This document shows positions 41,766 through 50,355 of a DNA stretch of 64,000 nucleotides, one piece after another. The DNA is taken from positions 1 to 64,000 of the forward strand of contig CABUXL010000005.1 in NCBI GenBank assembly GCA_902495525.1. The letters run 5' to 3'. Each line of letters starts with the position of its first letter. The first letter of the stretch is position 1. The notes beneath the pieces are model-generated. The model ran no database searches and was not told the DNA's origin. It was given only the letters and a program-made list of their open reading frames with translations. The position numbers and the translations under genes are program-made. The DNA comes from an uncultured Collinsella sp. (lineage in GTDB: Bacteria; Actinomycetota; Coriobacteriia; Coriobacteriales; Coriobacteriaceae).

Positions 41766-42563
41766 CTAACGCTCCAAGACATCGCGAACGGCGTTTGCCG
41801 CCGTAACGGGGCGATCGCGCAGACCGTTATGCGCGCCCGGGATCGTCACGAGAGGGCAATCGAGATATTCGGCAGCCGCTCGCGTGCCAGCCTCGCGGGG
41901 CGTGCCAATCGAAAGCTCGCCCAGGAGCACGGCGGCCACCGTTTTTGACGCGCGAACGCTATCCCAATCGGGAACGCAGGTCATAGTAATCCCGTATTCA
42001 TTGGCCATGAAGCAACGACCATTGCGCAGGGCATGTTTGGCTTCCGCTTCGGTCGTCCCAGGAGCCTCGGGATCCAAGTCGCCGAGGGCTCCCAAGAAAA
42101 GCCGGAGCGCCCTTGAAACCTTTCCAGCCGCAATCATATTGAGCAAAACCGGGGCTGCGCCCATGCCGACGCCTTCGGCCGACACAGCCGGCTCATGCAG
42201 AATCGCACGGGCGACGAAATGGGGTTCGGTACGAAGAAGTTCCAGCGCCACCAACGTACCGGCGCTGTGCGCAAGCACATTTGTCGGAGCGCCAACGTGT
42301 TCGATCACGGCTTGCAGATCGGCGGCCTGAGCGGCAAGATCATAGCTGCCGTCTGCCGCATCGCTGCTGCCACCACAGCCGCGGCGGTCGTAGGCAATTA
42401 CGCGGTAGTTGCGACTGAGCTCACAAGCGATGCCGTCGAAAAATGTGCCGTCGACACAAGCGCCGTGCACGCACACCAAGGCAGGAGCATCAGGCGACAC
42501 ATCCGGGTCGGCATATTCGCGACAGGCAATCGTGGTGCCCGCATTCTCGACCGTAAAATCCAT
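41766..42563 (-). CDS. Alpha/beta hydrolase
   Basis: A 265-residue alpha/beta hydrolase fold protein. The nucleophile elbow is AHSAG (Ser about 96) in 'VLAHSAGTLVALELL', the oxyanion segment is 'CVHGACVDGTFFD', and the catalytic His is in 'IPGAHNGLRDRP' near the C-terminus. Substrate unknown. Single gene; the region downstream (41630-41765) shows only a C-rich run (CCCCCCCTCCCC) near 41737. Confidence 0.88.
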   Translation of the reverse strand: MDFTVENAGTTIACREYADPDVSPDAPALVCVHGACVDGTFFDGIACELSRNYRVIAYDRRGCGGSSDAADGSYDLAAQAADLQAVIEHVGAPTNVLAHSAGTLVALELLRTEPHFVARAILHEPAVSAEGVGMGAAPVLLNMIAAGKVSRALRLFLGALGDLDPEAPGTTEAEAKHALRNGRCFMANEYGITMTCVPDWDSVRASKTVAAVLLGELSIGTPREAGTRAAAEYLDCPLVTIPGAHNGLRDRPVTAANAVRDVLER

Positions 42564-42782
42564 GTTGTGCCCCCATCATCAATGCTCATCCAGTTGCACG
42601 TCAGTGCGGTTGGATGGACCCGCATTGCCTTACGCCTTGTTAACAGATTAACTTTACCCGACCCGAGGCTTTTCATGGCACGGCATAATGAGCGACGTGA
42701 AAAAACGAAACTTGTAAAGCAAGAGCCCGCACCTTGCTTTGGAGCCGATGCTATGCTTAGGCACAATTGTCTTGAGGAGCAT

Positions 42783-43565
42783 ATGCCTATGTCTACGTTT
42801 TTGAATGCCAGCCCCATCTTTGGGCCCGTTCGCAGCCGTCGCCTTGGTCTCTCGCTCGGCGTCAACATGATGCCGGCCAGCGGCAAAATCTGCACGTTCG
42901 ACTGCATTTACTGCGAAAACGGCCTCAACGCCGAGCGCCCCTGTCATGAGCCGTACAACACAGCTGCCGTGGTACTCGACGCGCTCGAGGCAAAGCTGCG
43001 CGAGATGGCAGCCGAGGGCGAGCTCCCCGATGTGATCACCTTCGCAGGCAACGGCGAGCCCACTGCCGCACCGGAGTTTCCGCAGGCCATCGCCGGCGCC
43101 GTCGCGTTGCGCGACGAGCTTGCCCCAAACTCCAAGATCGCCGTGCTCTCCAACGGCACGCGCGCCGACCGCCCCCAGGTGCACGACGCGCTCATGATGG
43201 TCGACGACAACATCCTCAAGCTCGATACCGTCGACCCGACGTTTATCCAGCTGCTCGACCAGCCTGTTGGCCCCTACGACGTCGAGCACCAGATCGAAAC
43301 GTTCGCAAGCTTTGACGGTCACGTTATTATCCAGACGATCTTTTTGACCGGCGAGTATCAGGGCAAGCTCATCGACAACACCGGCGAGGAGTACGTTGCC
43401 CCCTGGCTCGCGGCGCTTGAGCGCATTCGCCCACAAGAAGCGACCATCTACACGGTAGCGCGCGAGACACCGGTCGCCGGCCTTGCCAAAGCGGCGCCCG
43501 AGGTGCTCGACGCCATTGCCGCACGCGTACGCGCCCTCGGCATTCCCTGCCAGGTGAGTTACTAG
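42783..43565 (+). CDS. Radical SAM protein, COG0731 type
   Basis: A 260-residue radical SAM protein with the motif CTFDCIYC (CxxxCxxC, about residues 38-45), then 'ITFAGNGEPTAAPEF' for SAM binding. It belongs to the group that includes wyosine-synthesis relatives in bacteria; function unknown. It lacks a SPASM domain. The ATG at 42783 follows GAGGAG; a second ATG two codons on is possible. The long open frame to the left is not coding. Confidence 0.85.
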   Translation: MPMSTFLNASPIFGPVRSRRLGLSLGVNMMPASGKICTFDCIYCENGLNAERPCHEPYNTAAVVLDALEAKLREMAAEGELPDVITFAGNGEPTAAPEFPQAIAGAVALRDELAPNSKIAVLSNGTRADRPQVHDALMMVDDNILKLDTVDPTFIQLLDQPVGPYDVEHQIETFASFDGHVIIQTIFLTGEYQGKLIDNTGEEYVAPWLAALERIRPQEATIYTVARETPVAGLAKAAPEVLDAIAARVRALGIPCQVSY

Positions 43566-43606
43566 CAAAACCACGTAGCAGCTAGTGCCCGCCATCCCGC
43601 TCCATC

Positions 43607-43673
43607 AGTTGCGGTGATATAGTTCCTATTTATGCTGTTAAACCGCTTAAATCGGAACTATATCACCGCAACT
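43607..43673. repeat. 67-bp perfect palindrome
   Basis: Two 20-base arms (GTTGCGGTGATATAGTTCC and complement) with a 27-base spacer, between the radical SAM gene and map. No T-run follows, so it is not an obvious terminator. The layout, two inverted motif copies 47 bases apart, is like one unit of the array at 34464. Confidence 0.8.
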
Positions 43674-43725
43674 TTTATGGACGCGTGGGTGGGCTATACT
43701 AGCTGCGGATGAAAGGAAGTTAGCC

Positions 43726-44613
43726 ATGTATGACAAAGGACCCGTGCCTGGCCGCAACGACGCTTGCTGGTGCGGCAGCGGCAAGAAATACAAGAAATGC
43801 CATAGCGCCTTTGATGAGCGCCTCGAGCGCTTGTGGGAAGAGGGCTGGGAGGTTCTGCCTCGCACGCTCTACAAGACTCCCGCCGATATCGAGGGCATCA
43901 AGCGCTCGGCCGCCATCAACGTGGGCGTGCTCGATTATGTGGGCGAGCATATCGCCGCAGGCATGACCACCAACCAGATCGACCAGATGATCTACGACTA
44001 CACCGTCGAGCACGGCGGCACGCCGGCAGACCTCAACTACGAGGGTTACCCCAAGAGCGTGTGCACCTCGATCAACGACGTCGTCTGCCACGGTATCCCC
44101 TGCGATGCGGATGTGCTGCATGAGGGCGATATCATCAACGTGGACTGCTCCACGATCCTGGACGGTTACTTTAGTGATTCGAGCCGTATGTTCTGCATCG
44201 GCGAGGTATCTGCCGAGCGCCAGCGCCTGGTCGACGTCACCCGCGCCAGCGTGGAGGCGGGTCTGGCGGCCGTCAAGCCATGGCTGCCGCTGTCCGTAAT
44301 GGCCGAGGCCGTGCAAAAGACGGTCGAGGACGCCGGTTTTAGTGTGGTGCGCGAGTACGGCGGACACGGCATCGGTAAGGAGTTCCACGAGGACCCGTTT
44401 GTGGGCTTTACCACCGAGGCGCCCGATGTGGACACCATCATGGCTCCGGGCATGGTCTTTACCATCGAGCCCATGGTCAATGCCGGAGCGCCCGACATCA
44501 AGATTAGCAAGGGTGACGGCTGGTGCGTGCGCACCAAGGACGGTAGCGATTCGGCCCAGTGCGAGGTACAGCTCGTGGTGACCGAGGACGGCTACGAGCT
44601 GCTGAGCTGGTAG
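43726..44613 (+). CDS. map: Methionine aminopeptidase with SEC-C zinc motif
   Basis: A 295-residue type I methionine aminopeptidase. The metal ligands are in 'NVDCSTILDGYFSD' (two Asp), 'YGGHGIGKEFHEDP' (His), 'FTIEPM' (Glu) and 'CEVQLVVTEDG' (Glu). In front of the catalytic domain is a SEC-C motif, CWCGSGKKYKKCH (C14, C16, C25, H26), which in other proteins binds zinc and the ribosome; this extended form is known from several bacteria. A GAAGG site lies before the ATG. Removes N-terminal Met from new proteins. Confidence 0.95.
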   Translation: MYDKGPVPGRNDACWCGSGKKYKKCHSAFDERLERLWEEGWEVLPRTLYKTPADIEGIKRSAAINVGVLDYVGEHIAAGMTTNQIDQMIYDYTVEHGGTPADLNYEGYPKSVCTSINDVVCHGIPCDADVLHEGDIINVDCSTILDGYFSDSSRMFCIGEVSAERQRLVDVTRASVEAGLAAVKPWLPLSVMAEAVQKTVEDAGFSVVREYGGHGIGKEFHEDPFVGFTTEAPDVDTIMAPGMVFTIEPMVNAGAPDIKISKGDGWCVRTKDGSDSAQCEVQLVVTEDGYELLSW

Positions 44614-44622
44614 CCGTGGATG

Positions 44623-44671
44623 CGCCGGGCTTCGCGATGGATATGTTAACCATCGCAAAGCCCGGCGTTTT
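44623..44671 (+). terminator. Terminator of map
   Basis: Stem GCCGGGCTT.GCGATGG against CCATCGC.AAGCCCGGC and then a T-run; 10 bases after the map stop codon. Confidence 0.9.
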
Positions 44672-44692
44672 TATAGCGTTTTACCTGATAAA

Positions 44693-44727
44693 ACCTGCCA
44701 AAATAAACCTGTCCCCTTTTGGCAGGT
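44693..44727. repeat. CTGTCCC-core palindrome with ACCTGCCAAAA arms
   Basis: Perfect 11-base arms (ACCTGCCAAAA / TTTTGGCAGGT) around taaacctgtcccc. Partial copies of the same type are at 4163-4200, 45923-45960 and, inverted, 53879-53918. It lies directly before the hydroxyacid dehydrogenase gene. Confidence 0.8.
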
Positions 44728-44746
44728 CGAGCGGAGAGGACTGCTT

Positions 44747-45682
44747 GTGAACATCCTGGTTTTGCTGCCCATCAATGACCGCCATCGCGCAATTCTTGAG
44801 TCGAGTGCTCCGGGCGAGGACTTTATCTACACGAGCTCCGGCGCCATCACGCGTGAGCAGGTCGCCAACGCCGACGTGATCTTGGGCAACATAGACCCTG
44901 CCTTGCTTACCGCATGCGAGCATCTCCAGCTGTTGCAATTGCAGACCGCCGGCTATGACGATTACTTGGCCGCCGGCACCGTGCCGGCTGAAGCCAAGCT
45001 GTCTTGCTCGATCGGCGCCTACGGTCAGGCCGTGAGCGAGCACATGTTTGCCATGGTCCTTTCCATGATGAAGCGCCTGCCCGGCTACCAGGACCTGCAG
45101 CGCGAGCATCGCTGGGAGGATTTGGGGCCGGTCACCTCGCTCAAAAACGCCAATGTGCTGGTGCTGGGCGCGGGCGACATTGGCGGCCACTTTGCCACGC
45201 TCTGCCGCAACATGGGTGCGCACGTCCGCGGCATCAAGCGCCACCCGCTCGTCTACCCCATTGTGTTTGAGGACATGGACGGTATGGATGCCCTGTCCGA
45301 GCTCCTGGCCGAGGCTGACATCGTCGCATCCTTTATGCCCAGCACACCCGAGACCCGCGGCCTGGCGAACGCCGAGTTCTTCGCCGCGATGAAACCGGGC
45401 GCCTTCTTTGCCAACGGCGGCCGCGGCGACCTTGTGGTCGCCGACGACTTGGTTGCCGCCCTGGAGTCGGGACATCTCGCCGGCGCCGCGGTCGACGTCA
45501 CCGACCCCGAACCGTTGCCTGAAACAAGCCCACTGTGGGATGCGCCCAACATGCTCATCACGCCACACGTCTCCGGCTGGTTCCACCTAGCCGCCACGCT
45601 CAACAACGTTGTCGACATCGCCGCAGAGAACCTGCGTCACCTGCAAGCCGGCGAAACCCTGCGCTGCTGGATCGAACATTAA
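44747..45682 (+). CDS. D-2-hydroxyacid dehydrogenase family protein
   Basis: A 311-residue NAD-dependent oxidoreductase of the D-isomer 2-hydroxyacid dehydrogenase family. The Rossmann motif is LGAGDIGGHF (about 139-148); the catalytic set is Arg in 'NGGRGDLV', Glu in 'DVTDPEPLP' and His in 'ITPHVSGW'. Substrate is not clear: members reduce 2-oxoacids or oxidise phosphoglycerate. GTG start at 44747 with a GGAGAGG site. Confidence 0.9.
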   Translation: MNILVLLPINDRHRAILESSAPGEDFIYTSSGAITREQVANADVILGNIDPALLTACEHLQLLQLQTAGYDDYLAAGTVPAEAKLSCSIGAYGQAVSEHMFAMVLSMMKRLPGYQDLQREHRWEDLGPVTSLKNANVLVLGAGDIGGHFATLCRNMGAHVRGIKRHPLVYPIVFEDMDGMDALSELLAEADIVASFMPSTPETRGLANAEFFAAMKPGAFFANGGRGDLVVADDLVAALESGHLAGAAVDVTDPEPLPETSPLWDAPNMLITPHVSGWFHLAATLNNVVDIAAENLRHLQAGETLRCWIEH

Positions 45683-45685
45683 GAA

Positions 45686-45710
45686 TTACGCCGTTTTACA
45701 AACGGCGTAA
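45686..45710. terminator. Hairpin after the hydroxyacid dehydrogenase gene
   Basis: Perfect 11-base stem TTACGCCGTTT / AAACGGCGTAA with loop tac, three bases after the stop codon. Confidence 0.75.
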
Positions 45711-45724
45711 TGAGCCGACGCTGC

Positions 45725-45823
45725 GAGCCCGCCGTTTGGCCAATCTGCCGTTCAATTTTAAAGGCGCGACCAGAAGGTCAGCGCCTTTTCATTTCACGGC
45801 ACCTTGGCTCAAACGGCGGGCTC
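45725..45823. repeat. Composite palindrome (family II)
   Basis: Outer arms GAGCCCGCCGTTTG and CAAACGGCGGGCTC (45725-45743, 45804-45823), inner stem GGCGC..GACC / GGTC..GCGCC, with TGCCGTTCAAT on the left and TTTCACGGCA on the right, as in the complement of the element at 29260-29364. The stems are different in the two copies. It fills most of the 280-base gap between the convergent dehydrogenase and M18 genes, together with a partial CTGTCCC-family arm at 45923-45960. Confidence 0.7.
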
Positions 45824-45963
45824 TCGCTGACTTTTATTCGACCTGCGGGATCTGACTAGCGCAGGCTCTGCCTATGAAGTCCTAGCAGTTCCGTCTTGTC
45901 GTTGGCGTTGAAGCATTTGCCCAGATAAAACCTGCCAAAATTGTCATCTCATCTTGGTCGATT

Positions 45964-47349
45964 TTAGAGCTCCACGCTTTCGGCGCCGTTGATGGTTAGG
46001 TCGCGCTCGTAGAAGGCCGTGAGGGCGCGGATGGCGTACATCACGTCGCGCACGCCGCCGGTCTCGTAGCTCGAGTGCATGGCAAGCTGCGGCAGGCCCA
46101 CGTCAACGGCATGCATGCTCGCCTGCATGTTCGACAGGTTGCCCAGGGTCGAACCGCCCGCCATATCGCTCTTGTTGGCGAAGGCCTGCGTGGGCACGTC
46201 GGCGTCATCGCAGATGGCTTGGAACACCGCGCGGCTAAAGGCATCGGTGCAGTAGTGCTGGTTGGCGGCTTCCTTGATGACAATACCGCCGTTGAGTACG
46301 ACCTGGTTGCGAACATCGCACTTCTCGGCGTGGTTGGGGTGCACGGCATGCGCGTTGTCGCAGCTCACGAGCATCGAGGCGGCAAGGGCGCGATGGTACG
46401 ACTCGTCGTCAAAGCCCAGTGATCCGTTAATGCGGCGCAGCGCGTCGGCCAAGAACGTCGACATGGCTCCTTGCTTGGTCTCGGAGCCAACCTCCTCGTT
46501 ATCGAAGCAGCAGAAGACCGAAACGTCGCGCGCGTTCTCGGCACCCAAAAATGCCTGCAGCGAGGTGTAGGCGCAGGCCAGGTCGTCGAGCTTGGGCGTC
46601 GAGATAAACTCGTCGGCCCAGCCCCAAATGCGCGCATCCTGACGATTGACCAGGAACAGATCGCGGCCCAAAATTTGCTCGGGCTCAACGTCCAGCTCAT
46701 CGGCAATCAGAGCGTCAAAATCTCCCTGCTTGAGTTCACCGGCGCTGATGAGCGGGCACAGGTCAACGGCTCGGTTGGGAGCAAAGCTCTCGTTAACGCC
46801 ACGGTTCATATGGATGGCAAGGCTCGGAATAATGGCAACCTCGCGCTCGGTGGCAAGCAGGCGGCTCTCAATACGGTCGCCCTCGCGCACCAGCACGCGG
46901 CCCGCGAGCGCCAGTGGACGATCGAACCAGGTGTAGTCGATCATGCCGCCGTAGGCCTCGGTGTTCAGACGCAGCGTCTCGCCTGCGCCGTCGAGCTCGG
47001 GCACAGCCTTGACCTTAAACGTCGGCGAATCGCTGTGCGACGCCGTGAGCTGAAAATGATAGTCGCCGGCAACGCCGTCCTCGCCCCACGTAGCAGCCAG
47101 GTCCTCGCCCACCTTAAAGGCAACGACGCTCGAGGTGTTGCGCTGCGTGTAATAACGCCCGCCCGGCTCGATGTCCCATGCCGCGTTCTCGGGCAGGTAG
47201 GTAAAGCCCGCCTCGTCGAGCTCGGCCATAATGGTCGCCGCCGTATGGAACATGCTGGGGCATGCCTCGATAAAGTCGATAAGGTCGTTGGCGGCCTCGA
47301 TATCGTCGGCCGTCACGTGCGCGCGCTCGGGCGTTTCCTGATCCGTCAT
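45964..47349 (-). CDS. M18 family aminopeptidase
   Basis: A 461-residue zinc aminopeptidase of the M18 family (aspartyl aminopeptidase-like). Metal ligands and catalytic residues are in 'TASHSDSPTFKVK' (His), 'STPKLDDLACAY' (Asp), 'CFDNEEVGSET' (Glu-Glu) and 'MLVSCDNAHAVHPNH' (Asp/His). It removes N-terminal residues from peptides in the cytoplasm. The ATG at 47349 with an AAAGGGGAGAG site is preferred over the open frame to 47460. Confidence 0.94.
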   Translation of the reverse strand: MTDQETPERAHVTADDIEAANDLIDFIEACPSMFHTAATIMAELDEAGFTYLPENAAWDIEPGGRYYTQRNTSSVVAFKVGEDLAATWGEDGVAGDYHFQLTASHSDSPTFKVKAVPELDGAGETLRLNTEAYGGMIDYTWFDRPLALAGRVLVREGDRIESRLLATEREVAIIPSLAIHMNRGVNESFAPNRAVDLCPLISAGELKQGDFDALIADELDVEPEQILGRDLFLVNRQDARIWGWADEFISTPKLDDLACAYTSLQAFLGAENARDVSVFCCFDNEEVGSETKQGAMSTFLADALRRINGSLGFDDESYHRALAASMLVSCDNAHAVHPNHAEKCDVRNQVVLNGGIVIKEAANQHYCTDAFSRAVFQAICDDADVPTQAFANKSDMAGGSTLGNLSNMQASMHAVDVGLPQLAMHSSYETGGVRDVMYAIRALTAFYERDLTINGAESVEL

Positions 47350-47510
47350 GCTCTCCCCTTTCGCTGGGTTGATGGTCCCCTCCAGCATACCCCGCCACGC
47401 CAGCGCCGCACTCTTCATTCCATGTTTAATCCCGCGCCGCTCACCAACTTGAGCCATCATGCCCGCGTTCCTTTTGCGACAATTGCGCTAACAGGACGAG
47501 AGGAGCCGTC

Positions 47511-48596
47511 ATGAAGCCACGTAACATTGCCATCGCCTGCGGTGTCGCGGGAGTCGCCGTCGGCCTTGCCGCTGCCACCGGTATCGTTTATCACAAGCAA
47601 ATCAAGTCCGCCGCGTCGCTCAAACGCTTGACCGGCTACGCGGATGGCTATGACCTGTACGCAATCGACATCGCCTACGACTACGATCTTGATCGCATCA
47701 TCGCCGCTGGCGTGCGCGACGACCAGGCCTACATCGATGCCGTGGTGGCGCAGGTGCTGCCCGGTGTGCCGGCACATGTCCAGGCGCCCCAGTTTGCCTG
47801 CAGCGCTTTTGTCGCCGTAGATGCCGAAGGCCGCGTGCGCACCGGTCGCAATTACAACTTTAAGGACGACACCTCGGCGCTGCTGGTGCGCAATCACCCA
47901 CGCGGCGGCTATGCTTCCATCGGGTTTGCCGCCCTCAATAACCTGGGCGCCAACACTCCGCTTGACTCCATCACCGGACGCGCCGCGGCGTTGATGGGCC
48001 CGTTTGCCCAGCTCGACGGTGTTAACGAATGCGGCGTGTCCATTGCCGTACTCACCCTGGATTCCAAGCCCTGTGACCAGGACACGCAACGCCCCGCCAT
48101 CAATACCTCGCTCGCCATCCGCCTGGTGCTCGACCGCGCGGCTACCACGCAAGAGGCCGTCGACCTGCTTTCCGCCCACGACATGCACGCCATGGCCGGA
48201 CGCGATTACCACTTCTTTATCAACGACGCCGCCGGTGACGCGCGCGTAGTAGAGTGGGATCCGCGCGATCCGGACCGCGCTTTCAAAGCGACTCCTGTAC
48301 GCCAGGTTACAAACTTCTACGCCTGCTATGGCGACGAAGTGCTGCCCAACCAAAAGAATGGCGAGCTGGGCCATGGTAAAGAGCGCGCCGTCGCAATCGC
48401 CGATGTCCTCGACGCCCATGCCGGCGCCCAAGACGAGACAGTCGCTTGGAAGGCCCTGCGCGCTGCGGCGCAAGAGCCCAATCCGGAAGACATCACCAGC
48501 AACACGCAGTGGTCGGTCGTCTTTGACAATACCGAGCCCGCTGCCGCCATCACGCTGCGCCGCCACTGGGGCAACGTCGATGCCTTCGCACTGTAA
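47511..48596 (+). CDS. C45-like Ntn hydrolase with N-terminal membrane anchor
   Basis: A 361-residue protein of the acyl-CoA:6-aminopenicillanate acyltransferase / linear amide C-N hydrolase group. An N-terminal helix (about residues 6-27) makes it membrane-anchored or exported. The expected catalytic N-terminal nucleophile after self-cleavage is Cys 97 in 'APQFACSAFVAVDAEGRVRTGRNYNF' (in part); Arg/Asn of the following strand are typical. Relatives cleave amide bonds of acylated amino acids, bile salts or penicillins; the substrate here is unknown. An AGAGGAG site precedes the ATG. Confidence 0.82.
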   Translation: MKPRNIAIACGVAGVAVGLAAATGIVYHKQIKSAASLKRLTGYADGYDLYAIDIAYDYDLDRIIAAGVRDDQAYIDAVVAQVLPGVPAHVQAPQFACSAFVAVDAEGRVRTGRNYNFKDDTSALLVRNHPRGGYASIGFAALNNLGANTPLDSITGRAAALMGPFAQLDGVNECGVSIAVLTLDSKPCDQDTQRPAINTSLAIRLVLDRAATTQEAVDLLSAHDMHAMAGRDYHFFINDAAGDARVVEWDPRDPDRAFKATPVRQVTNFYACYGDEVLPNQKNGELGHGKERAVAIADVLDAHAGAQDETVAWKALRAAAQEPNPEDITSNTQWSVVFDNTEPAAAITLRRHWGNVDAFAL

Positions 48597-48664
48597 GGAG
48601 CCAGGCCCGTCGACCTTACGTTCCCTGACGTTGCTTACATTTCCATACGCTTGAGCTAACACGT

Positions 48665-48716
48665 TTTACCCCCGTATCAACAGTGTGCGGGGGTAAACTT
48701 ATGCGCATGTTATAAC
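48665..48716 (+). promoter_or_regulatory. Palindrome and -10 element before the phosphofructokinase gene
   Basis: TTTACCCCC (48665-48673) and GGGGGTAAA (48689-48697) form a perfect 9-base inverted repeat with a 15-base spacer; TATAAC follows at 48711-48716. It may be an operator or simply a weak terminator for the upstream gene; it lacks a T-run. Confidence 0.4.
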
Positions 48717-48735
48717 TTGCCCGGAAGGATTCATC

Positions 48736-49815
48736 ATGCTCAGGATCGGTCTTCTTACCAGTGGCGGCGACTGTCAGGCGCTCAACGCCACCATGCGCGG
48801 CATCGTCAAAACGCTTATGACCAATAGCGAAGAACCTATCGAGATCTATGGTTTTGAGGACGGCTACCAGGGCCTTATCTACAGCAGGTTCCGCGTCATG
48901 ACGCCCGCCGATTTTAGCGGTATCCTCACCCGCGGCGGCACCATCCTGGGCACGAGCCGCACGCCGTTCAAGCGCCTGGACATTCCCGAGGCCGACGGCG
49001 TCGAAAAGGTGCCGGCAATGGTCCACACCTATCATAAGCTGCAGCTCGACTGCCTGTTTATGCTGGGCGGTAACGGCTCCACCAAGACCGCCAACCGCCT
49101 GCGCGAAGAGGGCCTCAACGTTATCGCGCTGCCCAAGACCATCGATAACGACACCTGGGGCACCGAGTTGACGTTTGGCTTTACGAGCGCCATCGACGTC
49201 GCTACCAAGTGCATCGACGACATCCACACCACCGCGTCGAGTCACGGGCGCGTGTTCGTTATCGAGATCATGGGCCACAAGGTTGGCTGGATCCCGCTGT
49301 ATGCCGGCGTCGCGGGCGGCGCAGATGTCATCTTGATTCCCGAGATTCCCTACGACATGGATAACGTCATCAAGACCATCGAGCATCGCATGGAGACCGG
49401 CAGCCGCTTTACTATCGTGGCCGTCGCCGAGGGCGCTATCTCCAAGGAGGACGCGGCGCTGTCCAAGAAGGAGTACAAGAAGAAGCTCGCCGAGCGCACG
49501 AGCCCGTCAATCGTGTACGACATCGCCAAGGAGATCGAGGCCAAGACCGGTCGCGAGACCCGCGTCGCCATCCCCGGCCACACGCAGCGCGGCGGTCAGC
49601 CCGACGCCCAGGACCGCATCTTTGCGACTCAGTGCGGCGTCGAGGCAGCGCTCGGCTGCCTGCGCGGCGAGTTTGGCTACATGATTGCCCTGCGCGACGG
49701 CAAAATGTGCCACATGCCGCTCGAGGATGTCGCCGGCAAGCTCAAGTTTGTCGACCCCCAGAGTGATCTGGTGCGCGAGGCCAAGGCGCTGGGCATCAGC
49801 TTCGGCGACGAATAG
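48736..49815 (+). CDS. pfkA: 6-phosphofructokinase
   Basis: A 359-residue phosphofructokinase of glycolysis. The fructose 6-phosphate site 'LPKTIDNDTWGT' and 'MGHKVGWIPLYAGVAGGAD' (in part), and 'IPGHTQRGGQPDAQDR' are intact. At the nucleotide site the motif is GGNGS (111-115) where ATP-dependent enzymes have GGDGS, and the position after Pro in PKTIDND is Lys (134), a feature of PPi-dependent and mixed group III enzymes. So phosphate donor (ATP or PPi) cannot be told; the Asn is unusual. A GGAAGGA site precedes the ATG. Confidence 0.92.
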   Translation: MLRIGLLTSGGDCQALNATMRGIVKTLMTNSEEPIEIYGFEDGYQGLIYSRFRVMTPADFSGILTRGGTILGTSRTPFKRLDIPEADGVEKVPAMVHTYHKLQLDCLFMLGGNGSTKTANRLREEGLNVIALPKTIDNDTWGTELTFGFTSAIDVATKCIDDIHTTASSHGRVFVIEIMGHKVGWIPLYAGVAGGADVILIPEIPYDMDNVIKTIEHRMETGSRFTIVAVAEGAISKEDAALSKKEYKKKLAERTSPSIVYDIAKEIEAKTGRETRVAIPGHTQRGGQPDAQDRIFATQCGVEAALGCLRGEFGYMIALRDGKMCHMPLEDVAGKLKFVDPQSDLVREAKALGISFGDE

Positions 49816-49843
49816 CCTCGGCTGGAACCGCCCCCATCGGAGC

Positions 49844-49954
49844 CCCCAGGGCTTACCTCCCAAATCGTCCTCGGACATGTCAGGACCCCGCCGTGCGCTT
49901 CGCGCGGCGGGGTCCTTCCGTCCTGCGGAAAGATTTGGGAGGTAAGCCCTGGGG
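49844..49954 (+). repeat. Composite palindrome, family I copy A
   Basis: Outer arms 49844-49866 and 49932-49954 are perfectly complementary (23 bases, with CTTACCTCCC). Inner stem GGACCCCGCCG / CGGCGGGGTCC at 49883-49893 and 49905-49915. Between outer and inner stems lie GTCCTCGGACATG on the left and GTCCTGCGGAAA on the right, conserved in copies at 56582, 61010 and 62041. It starts 29 bases after the pfkA stop and may end its transcript. Confidence 0.85.
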
Positions 49955-50015
49955 CCTCCTGCGGTAACTAGGGAGGCCGTGGCTATTCGTCTTCTTGCTG
50001 CGGGTGCCTGGGGTA

Positions 50016-50214
50016 GGATGCGGCGTGCATTTTTGGGAGTATTCAGCAGCCGAGGGTGCCTGCATACTGGATTTTGGGCGAAAGGCAGGCACTGTGGGCC
50101 GCATCCTGTAAAAAATGATCGGTCCTTGAGGCATTGGGGTCCAGGACCAGGGCATTCAGCGCGGTTTTGTGCACCCGTTCCCGCGCCCGCGGACCCCGGG
50201 ACGCTGAATACTCC
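50016..50214 (+). ncRNA. Candidate structured RNA with pseudoknot
   Basis: Gene-free DNA between convergent pfkA and FtsX genes. Perfect pairings visible: GGATGCGG (50016-50023) with CCGCATCC (50099-50106); inside it GTGCCTGC with GCAGGCAC (about 50056-50063 and 50084-50091); and GGAGTATTCAGC (50036-50047), in the loop of the first stem, with GCTGAATACTCC (50203-50214) downstream, which would make a pseudoknot. GGTCC / GGACC (near 50122 and 50143) adds another hairpin. The strand is not settled. I know no RNA family that matches. Confidence 0.4.
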
Positions 50215-50257
50215 GGAATTTGCACGGCGCCCCCTGGGGTACCTGTGGGCAAAAAGC

Positions 50258-50294
50258 AACCGCCCCGTCAAAGTATGCATTTGGCGGGGCGGTT
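50258..50294 (-). terminator. Terminator of the FtsX-type gene
   Basis: Stem AACCGCCCCG / CGGGGCGGTT; on the minus strand it follows the permease stop by about 60 bases and is followed by GCTTTTTG. Confidence 0.85.
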
Positions 50295-50355
50295 TATGCA
50301 AAAATGCTGCTGCGGGCGCGTCGGCAGCTCGCTAGAACTTGAATCCCAGGACAGG

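Noticed and set aside
42783..43565. Second RiPP maturase
   Set aside because: The protein has a single radical SAM cluster motif, no SPASM or leader-binding part, and no small peptide gene nearby; it fits the COG0731 group.
44747..45682. Calling the hydroxyacid dehydrogenase phosphoglycerate dehydrogenase (serA)
   Set aside because: It lacks the C-terminal regulatory domains and any serine-pathway neighbour; substrate cannot be told.
48665..48697. Terminator of the Ntn hydrolase gene
   Set aside because: The palindrome has no T-run and a 15-base spacer; an operator role for pfkA is equally possible, so I list it only as a weak regulatory site.
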